Source: an uncultured Muribaculaceae bacterium
Lineage (GTDB): Bacteria > Bacteroidota > Bacteroidia > Bacteroidales > Muribaculaceae
NCBI GenBank assembly: GCA_910588245.1
Contig: CAJUQP010000006.1
Coordinates: 1-64,000, forward strand
Length of the DNA: 64,000 bases
Direction: 5' to 3'
In this document: positions 55,048 to 62,965 of the stretch, piece by piece
Numbering within the stretch: the first letter of the stretch is position 1
Layout of the letters: each line of letters starts with the position of its first letter
The notes under the pieces: generated by a model
What the model was told of the DNA's origin: nothing
The model's input: only the letters and a program-made list of their open reading frames with translations
Databases searched by the model: none
Position numbers and translations under genes: made by a program

Positions 55048-57174
55048 ATGAATCGAATTCTTAAACTCATGATGATGTCGACATTCACAGGCGCACTCAT
55101 GGCTTCCTGCTCATCGCAGAAGATCCAATATCCCGCCGCGCCGACCGACGACAGCGTGGTCGATGAATACTTCGGCACGAAAGTGGCCGACAAATACCGG
55201 CCACTGGAGAATGACACCGCCCCCGCCACCCTGGAATGGGTGAAGGCAGAGAACGCCCTCACGGAGGAATATCTCTCCAAAATACCGTATCGCGACAAGA
55301 TACGCGAACGTCTCACCCAACTCAACAACTTCAAGAAGACAGGTCTGCCGTCGAAACATAAGGACGGCAAATATTATTTCTACGAGAACGACGGCCTACA
55401 GAACCAGAGCGTGCTCTACCGCACGGATTCTCTCGGAGGCACACCTGAAGTGTTCCTCGATCCCAATACCCTCTCCGACGACGGCACCGTGGCCCTCCAG
55501 GGTCTCAGCTTCTCCAACAACGGCAAATACGCGGCCTACATCATCTCGCGCAACGGCTCTGACTGGAACGAGATATACGTGATGGACGCCAAGACCAAGG
55601 AACTTCTCCCCGACCATATCGAATGGGCCAAGTTTACCGACGCCTCCTGGGACGGAGATGGATTCTACTACAGCGCTTACCCGCGTCCCGAGAAAGGGAA
55701 AGAATATTCCAACGCCAACGAGAACCATCAGATCTATTATCACAAGATGGGCACTCCCCAGAGCGAGGATAAACTCGTGTATGAAGACAAAGACCATCCG
55801 CTGCATTTCCACTCGGCTTATGTGCCGGAATCGGAAGACATGCTCTTCGTGATAGGTGCCGGCGAGGGACTGGGCAACTCCATAATCGTGAAGGATCTGA
55901 AAGGCGGTAAGGGATGGACTGTGATGGAACCCTCACAGGATTATGAGATGAACATCATGGATGTGGCCGACGGCAAGATTTATATACTCACCAACTGGAA
56001 CGCTCCCAAGAACAGACTCATGGTGGCAGACGTGAAGGCACCGCAGCGTGAAAACTGGAAAGAACTTATCCCGGAGGGGAAAGGGGTGATGACAGGTGCA
56101 CAGCTCGCAGGCGACAAACTTATCGTAAGCTTCGAGCAGGATGCCTCCGACCATGCCTATGTCTACGACCGCGACGGAAAGATGATCCGCGAGATGGAAT
56201 TCCCCACATTCGGCTCCGTAGGCATTTCCTCCGACAAGGATCACAACGAGGTGTATTACGCGCTGACATCGTTCACCTACCCTTCCACGCGTTTCTCCTA
56301 TGATCTGGCTACCGGCGAGAGCAAGGAGATCGGTTCTCCGGAGATCAACGGCGTCAACATGGATGACTACGTGACGGAGCAGGTGTTCTATCCTTCGGCC
56401 GATGGCACGAAGATACCGATGTTCATCACTTATAAGAAAGGTCTCGAGAAGAATGGCAAGAACCCCGTCTATCTCTACGGCTACGGCGGCTTCAACGTGT
56501 CGCTGCCTCCGGGCTTCTCTGCAAACAGGATGCTGTGGCTTGAGAATGGTGGCATCTACGCGCAGGCTAACCTACGCGGAGGTTCGGAATATGGCGAGCC
56601 CTGGCATCTCGCGGGCACGAAGATGAACAAGATGAACGTCTTCAACGACTTCATAGGTGCCGCGGAATATCTTGTCAACGAGGGATGGACTTCTCCCGAG
56701 CATCTCGCCATCGTGGGAGGCAGCAACGGCGGTCTTCTCGTGGGCGCCACTGTCAACCTCCGTCCAGATCTCTTCAAAGTGGCCATTCCCGAGGTGGGTG
56801 TGATGGATATGATGCGCTATCATCTCTTCACCATCGGCTGGAACTGGGCTTCCGACTATGGCACGAGCGCCGACTCCAAGGAGATGGCCGATTATCTCCT
56901 CTCCTACTCTCCGCTCCACAATATCAAGAACGACGGGACTCCTTATCCGGCGATACTCGTCACCACCGCAGACCATGACGACCGTGTGGTGCCGGCCCAC
57001 TCCTTCAAATATGCCGCTACGCTGCAGGCTTCCGACACGGGCGACGCGCCGAAGCTCATCCGTATCGACAGCAAAGCCGGCCACGGCGGAGGCAAGCCGA
57101 TGAAGAAAGTGATCGACGAATATACCGACGTCTACTCCTTTATCTTCAACAACCTCGGCATGCAACCGAAATAA
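55048..57174 (+). CDS. S9A prolyl oligopeptidase, lipoprotein
   Basis: 708 residues from ATG 55048; the earlier frame overlaps the promoter. A lipoprotein signal ends at LMASCSSQ. The seven-bladed propeller (about 70-420) opens with DEYFGTKVADKYRPLE, as in prolyl oligopeptidases. The alpha/beta-hydrolase domain has GGSNGGLLVGATVNLRPDLF (catalytic Ser near residue 553), then HDDRVVPAHSFKYAA (Asp) and AGHGGGKP (His). It cleaves short proline-containing peptides in the periplasm. Single gene followed by a long inverted repeat. Confidence 0.93.
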   Translation: MNRILKLMMMSTFTGALMASCSSQKIQYPAAPTDDSVVDEYFGTKVADKYRPLENDTAPATLEWVKAENALTEEYLSKIPYRDKIRERLTQLNNFKKTGLPSKHKDGKYYFYENDGLQNQSVLYRTDSLGGTPEVFLDPNTLSDDGTVALQGLSFSNNGKYAAYIISRNGSDWNEIYVMDAKTKELLPDHIEWAKFTDASWDGDGFYYSAYPRPEKGKEYSNANENHQIYYHKMGTPQSEDKLVYEDKDHPLHFHSAYVPESEDMLFVIGAGEGLGNSIIVKDLKGGKGWTVMEPSQDYEMNIMDVADGKIYILTNWNAPKNRLMVADVKAPQRENWKELIPEGKGVMTGAQLAGDKLIVSFEQDASDHAYVYDRDGKMIREMEFPTFGSVGISSDKDHNEVYYALTSFTYPSTRFSYDLATGESKEIGSPEINGVNMDDYVTEQVFYPSADGTKIPMFITYKKGLEKNGKNPVYLYGYGGFNVSLPPGFSANRMLWLENGGIYAQANLRGGSEYGEPWHLAGTKMNKMNVFNDFIGAAEYLVNEGWTSPEHLAIVGGSNGGLLVGATVNLRPDLFKVAIPEVGVMDMMRYHLFTIGWNWASDYGTSADSKEMADYLLSYSPLHNIKNDGTPYPAILVTTADHDDRVVPAHSFKYAATLQASDTGDAPKLIRIDSKAGHGGGKPMKKVIDEYTDVYSFIFNNLGMQPK

Positions 57175-57195
57175 GACCCGGTTCCACTGCTTCAT

Positions 57196-57259
57196 AATGC
57201 ACAATTCATGATGCATAATGAGTGTCTACTCATTTATCAAGCATCATGAATTGTGCATT
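57196..57259. repeat. Long inverted repeat after the S9A gene
   Basis: Arms 57196-57214 and 57241-57259 are perfectly complementary over 19 bp, and inside them AATGAGT (57217-57223) pairs with ACTCATT (57228-57234). It forms one long AT-rich hairpin 22 nt past the stop. It could be a terminator or a small palindromic mobile element. No flanking target duplication is obvious. Confidence 0.7.
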
Positions 57260-57391
57260 CTTATTGTCGCGGAGAATCATCAGGAGCTTTAGCGGGAAAA
57301 AGTATGATTGAAAAGGAAATGACATGCAATAAAGCGAAGCAATTGATTGTTTATAAAGTAAGAGCGGCAGGATCCGCCGTAATGAGTGATT

Positions 57392-57688
57392 ATGGAGCCA
57401 GATATTATAAATAAAATTGCCAATTATTTCCGAAATCAGCCCATATTGAGGGCATGGATTTTCGGCTCATATTCACGTGGAGAACAACGACCTGATAGCG
57501 ACATCGACATAATGGTCAAATTTCTCCCCTCCTAAAATGTAAGCCTTTTGAAGCATGCCTCGATGATGGTGGATCTGGAGGATATACTTCACCGTCGGGT
57601 TGATCTGGTCACAGAGAATGGTCTGACGAGCTTTGCCAGACCTTCCGCTGACCGCGATAAAATCCTGATCTATGAGAGAGCCGATTAA
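57392..57688 (+). pseudogene. mntA: MntA-type nucleotidyltransferase antitoxin, interrupted
   Basis: Read in one frame this gives a minimal nucleotidyltransferase with GSYSRGEQRPDSDID (GSx10DxD) near residue 28, then TAA at 57533-57535. It continues in the same frame with MMVDLEDILHRRVDLVTENG and ends DRDKILIYERAD. The length (about 98 codons) and both motif sets match MntA proteins, which AMPylate the HEPN toxin HepT. The single in-frame stop after about 47 codons should inactivate it. Its end overlaps the hepT start by 17 nt, the usual arrangement. Confidence 0.8.
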
Positions 57689-58046
57689 AGATATCTCCAG
57701 ATTACAGCATATTGCAGAATCAATCGACAGAGTCTTCCGGTTTATGAATAACAAAAACTATCAGGATCTCTGTGATGATGAGATTCTCTATTATGCTGTG
57801 GTTTAAAATATTGAAATGGCCGGCGAAGCTGCATATATGCTTTCCAAAGATTTCATCATCACGCATCCTTCCACACCATGGAGTGGAATAACAGCCATGC
57901 GCCCTGTCTTAGTACGTGGTTACCATCAGATAGAGAAATGCGAAATATGGAACGTGATAAAAGATGACCTCCCATCGCTTTATACGCAAGTAAAAGGTTA
58001 TATCTCGGAAATTGACACTCAAAATAATAATAATAACGAAGTTTAA
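57672..58046 (+). pseudogene. hepT: HepT-type HEPN toxin, interrupted and active site altered
   Basis: The frame from ATG 57672 reads MREPIKDISRLQHIAES, typical of HepT, meets TAA at 57804-57806 after AVV, then goes on with NIEMAGEAAYMLSKDF and ends at 58046. The family's RNase motif Rx4HxY is here RPVLVRGY, with the catalytic His replaced by Arg. Both the stop and the lost His point to genuine decay rather than a single sequence error. An annotation of 57816-58046 as an intact gene would describe only the 3' fragment. Confidence 0.8.
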
Positions 58047-58175
58047 GAAGTTGCTGAAAAAGCAACATTAAATCGGGGGGATCTCTTTTTTCTCCCGGGA
58101 CAACTTTTTCAAGGGATAAGCCCAATATTGCATGAATGATTTTCTGAGGAGAAAGGAAACTTTTTTAGCGGCATA

Positions 58176-58207
58176 TTTGCATAATCAACTGTAATTCGCT
58201 ATATTTG
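58176..58207 (+). promoter_or_regulatory. Promoter of the Rpn-type nuclease gene
   Basis: TTTG (58176-58179), 20 bp, TATATTTG (58200-58207). Start expected near 58213, 14 nt before ATG 58227. Confidence 0.6.
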
Positions 58208-58226
58208 CACTATAAAAGCATCGCCT

Positions 58227-59102
58227 ATGTCAAAATTCATCAACCCGATGACGGATTTCGGCTTCAAGTATATCTTCGGCCGTGAGGAGTCGAAGCCGTT
58301 CCTTATCGATTTCCTGAACAATATCCTTAAGGATGAACCGGGATTCGATACCATTATCTCGCTCGAATACCTGGACAAGGAGAAGAGCAGGGCTCGCAAG
58401 GGTGAGCGGGGTGTGATCTACGACATACACTGCACCTCTTCCAACGGCAGTAAATTCACGGTGGAGATGCAGAACAACGAGCAGGCATATTACATAGACC
58501 GCATGATCTACTATGCCTCGAAAGCGATCGTGGATCAGGGAAGAACAGGCCATGACTGGATGTATGAGTATGATCCGGTCTACGTCATATCTTTCATGAA
58601 CTTCGTGTCTGATAATTTCGGCGACGCATTTCGGACAGATGCTGCGTTGTGTGACCTGCTTACCCATCGACCCATATCTGACAAACAGCGTTATATATTC
58701 ATACAGTTGCCTCTGTTCGACAAACACAGTCCGGAGGAATGTACCGACGACATAGACCGGTGGTATTACGTCTTCATAAATATGAGTACTATGGAAACAA
58801 TGCCTTTCAGACAGCAGAAAATACTTTTCGACAAACTGTCGAACGTCGCGTCATACGCCAATCTGAGCCGCGAAGACCGCATGGCTTACGATGCCGATCT
58901 AAAGGCTTACCGGGACATGGTAGGCCAGCTGGCTTTTGCCGAGGCCAAGGGTTATGCCTTGGGCAAGGCCCAGGGTGAGGCAAAAGTATGGGCAGAGATC
59001 GTGACATCAATGCGAAGCACTGGGATGAACGACGAGACTATTGCGAAAATAACTGGCCAAACTATGGACAGAATACGCTCTCTCGGTTCCCACGAGTCCT
59101 GA
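58227..59102 (+). CDS. Rpn family recombination-promoting nuclease/PD-(D/E)XK putative transposase
   Basis: 291 residues. The start INPMTDFGFKYIFGREESK is the hallmark of this family in Bacteroidota. The nuclease core has GVIYDIHCTSSNGSKFTVEMQ, carrying the D...ExQ-type catalytic signature. The C-terminus is a helical tail (KGYALGKAQGEAKVWAEIV, MNDETIAKITGQTMDRI) often repeated or variable in this family. Rpn proteins are DNA endonucleases with proposed roles in recombination or phage defence. Single gene, directly downstream of the decayed MntA/HepT pair, in what looks like a defence or mobile pocket. Confidence 0.9.
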   Translation: MSKFINPMTDFGFKYIFGREESKPFLIDFLNNILKDEPGFDTIISLEYLDKEKSRARKGERGVIYDIHCTSSNGSKFTVEMQNNEQAYYIDRMIYYASKAIVDQGRTGHDWMYEYDPVYVISFMNFVSDNFGDAFRTDAALCDLLTHRPISDKQRYIFIQLPLFDKHSPEECTDDIDRWYYVFINMSTMETMPFRQQKILFDKLSNVASYANLSREDRMAYDADLKAYRDMVGQLAFAEAKGYALGKAQGEAKVWAEIVTSMRSTGMNDETIAKITGQTMDRIRSLGSHES

Positions 59103-59160
59103 CAGCACAGACAGCGCATCTCGCGACGCATTGAGACCAGACAATATAATACAGTAAAAC

Positions 59161-60075
59161 CTACAGCGAATAACTAAGCGAGGCCTTGATGAAGAAAGCC
59201 GGATTCTCGCTGAAGTCGAGATAGCGGTGAGATTTTGTGGCGCTCGTCACGCGCCCCGACATCTTTATGGCCACACCTGCCTGAATGTCGCCATAGAAAT
59301 TCCTCATTATACGCCGCTCATACTTCAGATAAGGGCGGAAAAGAGTCATGGTGAAACGGCATTTCTCAGGCCACCCCTCCACCCCGGGCTTGAAATAGAA
59401 GCTCCTAGCATCGAGATCAGCACCGAATACAAATTTTCCGTTCTCCCATGGTTTCAGCTCCAGACCGAAAAGTCCACCATAAAGGTTGAACGCCAATTTC
59501 TCGCTGAACTTATGCCTGAGCACGAACACCGGGAAGACAGGTATCTTCGAGGCCGTATTGATCATGAACAGGGGCCCGGCACCGATCTGCGTGTCGTCAG
59601 TGAGCTTGAACATATATATTCCGGCAAGGAGTCCCGAAATGCGACCGAAGCAATGACTCGACCATTCGGCATTGCCAATGGTGAAGACTGCCAAAGGATG
59701 GCCGAACAGAGGCAAAAATCCTGTGGCCGTGAAACCCACGCTCCCATAAAGATGGTTGCCGTTCATGCCGATATCCCAGGGATCGAGATCCTGCGACAGT
59801 TGCGAGCTGTCGAAATTGGCCCAGATTGTATTAAACCGTGCGTTGGCAGAGAACGTCAGATAGGGTTTCTTCACAAACTGATAAGACACCCGCCCCATGA
59901 TATTGTCGGGCACAGCGCCGAAGGTATGGTCGTAGGCAAACGTGAGATTGGTGCGCACGAGTCCATAGCCCGACTCCTGCACGGCAGGCATTATGTCGAA
60001 CTGCGCGCGGGCCTGCGGGCACGCCATGGCGAGAAGCATTATGAGAAAAAGTGGTATCCGCATATAGTAACTCAT
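59161..60075 (-). CDS. Outer membrane beta-barrel protein, function unknown
   Basis: 304 residues. A signal peptide (cleavage near ARA-QF) is followed by alternating amphipathic strands and a C-terminal aromatic/hydrophobic end (FFIKASLSYSL) typical of outer-membrane barrels. ATG 60063, four codons in, is also possible. I do not recognise the family. It is divergent from lysC, with no functional link visible. Confidence 0.6.
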   Translation of the reverse strand: MSYYMRIPLFLIMLLAMACPQARAQFDIMPAVQESGYGLVRTNLTFAYDHTFGAVPDNIMGRVSYQFVKKPYLTFSANARFNTIWANFDSSQLSQDLDPWDIGMNGNHLYGSVGFTATGFLPLFGHPLAVFTIGNAEWSSHCFGRISGLLAGIYMFKLTDDTQIGAGPLFMINTASKIPVFPVFVLRHKFSEKLAFNLYGGLFGLELKPWENGKFVFGADLDARSFYFKPGVEGWPEKCRFTMTLFRPYLKYERRIMRNFYGDIQAGVAIKMSGRVTSATKSHRYLDFSENPAFFIKASLSYSL

Positions 60076-60272
60076 ATCTTGTAAAGGGATATCCTTCCGT
60101 AAGATTCAAAGGCTACGCCAAGGCATCCGCTCTCCATTCTAAACACTCCGGCATAATAATTGTTGCGCCATCTTAGGGGCAAGGGAGATAAAAAAAACGC
60201 CATATATCCACACTTTTCCGGCAATTCATATATTTTTTGCCTCCATCCGGATGATTTATAAATATTTTTGAT

Positions 60273-60280
60273 TAATTTTG
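60273..60280 (+). promoter_or_regulatory. -7 element of the lysC-lysA operon
   Basis: TAATTTTG, start expected near 60286, leader of about 44 nt before ATG 60330. That is too short for a lysine riboswitch. No good -33 element seen. Confidence 0.45.
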
Positions 60281-60329
60281 CGCGATTTTCCATAATTTGA
60301 GAATATCCTACAGGTAATCAATCGTAACA

Positions 60330-61640
60330 ATGAAAGTAATGAAATTTGGCGGCACTTCCGTAGGAAGCGCCCAAAGAATGAAAAATGTGGTTGCTCTCGT
60401 GAAGGCAGCCGGCAATGTCACGGTAGTGCTCAGCGCAATGTCGGGCACCACCAACAGCCTCATATCGCTGACCCAGAGCATCAAAGACGCCGAGAACGCC
60501 AACGCCACCAAGCAGATTGACGATCTGGAGAAAAAATACCACGACACGGCACGTGAGCTGATATCTGACCCCGCGCTTCTCGAGGAGGCTTCAGCAAGAC
60601 TCGACGTCTACTTCAACGAGCTCAGGAAATATCTCACACTCCCGATCACAGAGAAGGAGGAGAAGGAGATCGTGGCTTTCGGCGAGAAGCTTTCCACGAT
60701 GCTTGTGTCGCTCTATATGAAGGAGAAAGGGCTTAACGCCGTGCTCCTCGACGCCACAGAATTCATGCGCATCACCCCCTCTGGCGAGCCTGATCAGGAA
60801 TATGTACGCGAGAACGTCAACGCCGTGATGGCAAGATATCCGGAGGCTGAGATATTCCTTACCCAGGGATTCATATGCCGCAACCACAAGGGGGAGATCG
60901 ACAATCTACAGCGTGGAGGCAGCGACTACAGCGCCTCGCTTATCGGCGCGGCAATCAACGCCGAGGAGATCCAGATATGGACTGACATCGACGGTATGCA
61001 CAACAACGACCCCCGTTTCGTGGAGGGGACATCCCCCGTGGGCGAACTCCACTTCGAGGAGGCTGCCGAGCTCGCCTACTTCGGAGCCAAGATACTCCAT
61101 CCCACCTGCGTGCTACCCGCAAAATATGCCAACATCCCAGTGCGCCTGCTCAACACTATGCAGCCCGAGGCTCCCGGCACCGTCATATTCAACGCCAAGC
61201 CAACCCACACCATAAAGGCTGTGGCCGCCAAAGACAATATCACCGCCATAAAGATAAAGAGCAGCCACATGCTGCTCGCCTACGGCTTCCTCAGGAAAGT
61301 GTTTGAGGTATTCGAGGCATACCAGACCCCTATCGACATGATCACGACTTCGGAGGTGGGCGTGTCGGTGTCGATCGACAACGAGCGCAATCTCGACAAG
61401 ATCCTGAGCGAACTTCGACACTATGGAGAGGTGACTGTAGACCACGACATGGTGATCGTCTGCGTGGTGGGCGACCTCGAATGGCAGAACCGCGGATTCG
61501 AAGCCGAGGTGGTCAACGCCCTCAAGGAGATACCCGTCAGGATGATCTCCTACGGAGGCAGCAACTACAACATCTCACTCCTGATCCGCAAAGAGGATAA
61601 AATCCGCGCGCTCCAGCTCCTGAGCGAGCATCTTTTCTGA
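60330..61640 (+). CDS. lysC: Aspartate kinase
   Basis: 436 residues. The kinase domain starts MKVMKFGGTSVGSAQRM and has the EIDNLQRGGSDYSASLIGA aspartate/ATP-binding region near residue 195. Two C-terminal ACT domains (about 300-436) follow, with VSVSIDNERNLDKIL and GGSNYNISLLI, the usual site of lysine or threonine feedback. It phosphorylates aspartate, the first step to lysine, diaminopimelate, threonine and methionine. No homoserine dehydrogenase fusion is present. lysA follows after 10 nt, so the enzyme is probably the lysine-branch isozyme. Confidence 0.95.
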   Translation: MKVMKFGGTSVGSAQRMKNVVALVKAAGNVTVVLSAMSGTTNSLISLTQSIKDAENANATKQIDDLEKKYHDTARELISDPALLEEASARLDVYFNELRKYLTLPITEKEEKEIVAFGEKLSTMLVSLYMKEKGLNAVLLDATEFMRITPSGEPDQEYVRENVNAVMARYPEAEIFLTQGFICRNHKGEIDNLQRGGSDYSASLIGAAINAEEIQIWTDIDGMHNNDPRFVEGTSPVGELHFEEAAELAYFGAKILHPTCVLPAKYANIPVRLLNTMQPEAPGTVIFNAKPTHTIKAVAAKDNITAIKIKSSHMLLAYGFLRKVFEVFEAYQTPIDMITTSEVGVSVSIDNERNLDKILSELRHYGEVTVDHDMVIVCVVGDLEWQNRGFEAEVVNALKEIPVRMISYGGSNYNISLLIRKEDKIRALQLLSEHLF

Positions 61641-61650
61641 AAAAACACTG

Positions 61651-62799
61651 ATGAAACACGACATATTCCCAATAGACCATTTCGAGAGCGAGACAACGCC
61701 GTTCTATTATTACGACCTGCATCTGCTCGACAAGACGCTCGACACAATCACGGAATGCTCAGCGTTCCCCGGCTTCCACGTGCATTACGCCGTGAAAGCG
61801 AATGCCAATCCTGAGCTTCTGCGGCGCATCGCGGCCTCCGGCCTCGGAGCCGACACCGTGAGCATCGGCGAGATCCACGCCGCCATAACGGCCGGATTTC
61901 CCGCCCCGAAGATAGTGTTTGCCGGAGTCGGCAAGACCGACGACGAGATCACGCAGGCCCTGCAGGCCGAGATAGGCTGCTTCAACGCAGAGTCATTGCC
62001 TGAGATAGAAGCCATCGAGAAGATAGCCTCAGAGCTCGGGAAAACAGCACCGGTGGCGCTGAGGGTAAACCCTGAGATCGACGCCCACACCCACCACTAC
62101 ATTACCACAGGCCTGGCGGAGAACAAATTCGGGATAGCGCTCTCGACGCTCGACAGCGTGATCGACAGATGCCTGAAGTCGGAATGGATAGAATTCAAGG
62201 GCTTCCATTTTCACATCGGCAGCCAGATCGAGGATCTCGAGCCATACCGCATACTGTGCCGCCGCATCAACGAGCTTCAGGACAAGTATCCCGACCTCGT
62301 TATTCCCACGATCAACGTCGGCGGCGGCCTCGGCATTGACTATGACGATCCCGACGGACATCCGATACCCGATTTCAAGTCATATTTCGAGGTGTTCAGA
62401 GACAATCTCCGGCTCCGTCCCGGCCAGCAGCTCCATTTCGAGCTCGGAAGGTCGGTCGTGGGCCAGTGCGGATCGCTCATATGCCGCGTGGTATATGTGA
62501 AAGAGGGGGTTGGAAAGAAATTCATCATTCTCGACGGCGGCATGACGGCGCTCATCCGTCCGGCCCTCTACCAGGCCCACCACAAGATAGAAAACATCAC
62601 GTCAGCTTCCCCGATCATGGAGAGATATGATGTGGTGGGGCCGATCTGCGAGTCGTCAGACACTTTCGGCACAGAGGAAACACTTCCTCTCACCAGCCGC
62701 GGCGACCTCATAGCGCTCCGCTCGGCAGGAGCCTACGGAGAGACAATGGCCTCCGGCTACAACTGCCGTCCCCTTCCGGGCTCAGCCTACAGCCGCTAA
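61651..62799 (+). CDS. lysA: Diaminopimelate decarboxylase
   Basis: 382 residues, fold-type III PLP enzyme. The PLP lysine is in HYAVKANANP near residue 50. Other features are FHFHIGSQI near 190, VGGGLGIDYDD (PLP phosphate loop) near 225, ELGRSVVGQCG near 272, and PICESSDTFGTEETLP carrying the active-site Cys. It decarboxylates meso-diaminopimelate to lysine. It is translated 10 nt after lysC and ends before a good terminator. Confidence 0.95.
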   Translation: MKHDIFPIDHFESETTPFYYYDLHLLDKTLDTITECSAFPGFHVHYAVKANANPELLRRIAASGLGADTVSIGEIHAAITAGFPAPKIVFAGVGKTDDEITQALQAEIGCFNAESLPEIEAIEKIASELGKTAPVALRVNPEIDAHTHHYITTGLAENKFGIALSTLDSVIDRCLKSEWIEFKGFHFHIGSQIEDLEPYRILCRRINELQDKYPDLVIPTINVGGGLGIDYDDPDGHPIPDFKSYFEVFRDNLRLRPGQQLHFELGRSVVGQCGSLICRVVYVKEGVGKKFIILDGGMTALIRPALYQAHHKIENITSASPIMERYDVVGPICESSDTFGTEETLPLTSRGDLIALRSAGAYGETMASGYNCRPLPGSAYSR

Positions 62800-62828
62800 A
62801 TAAACCAGAGGATGAAAATTCTTCATGA

Positions 62829-62868
62829 GAGATCAGGACACATTGCGAAAGTGCAATATCCTGATCTC
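62829..62868 (+). terminator. Terminator of the lysC-lysA operon
   Basis: GAGATCAGGA (62829-62838) pairs with TCCTGATCTC (62859-62868), with an inner ATTGC/GCAAT stem, followed by TTATTTTATT. Confidence 0.75.
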
Positions 62869-62876
62869 TTATTTTA

Positions 62877-62906
62877 TTGTCATTCTAAATTAATTTCATA
62901 TCTTTG
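62877..62906 (+). promoter_or_regulatory. Promoter of the DUF6377 gene
   Basis: TTG (62877-62879), 19 bp, TATCTTTG (62899-62906). Start near 62912, about 54 nt before ATG 62966. Confidence 0.65.
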
Positions 62907-62965
62907 CACATCTGTACGCCGTATTTCCGGCCCAGAAGCCGCCCTTATAATCTAACTGCAATCAT

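Noticed and set aside
57816..58046. Intact small HEPN gene
   Set aside because: It is only the 3' part of hepT after the in-frame TAA and lacks the catalytic His.
59227..60084. 285-codon plus-strand open frame
   Set aside because: Antisense to the outer-membrane barrel gene, which has a signal peptide and strand pattern; this frame has neither.
60076..60329. Lysine riboswitch before lysC
   Set aside because: The leader after the likely promoter is only about 44 nt, too short for the aptamer, and no matching helices were seen.
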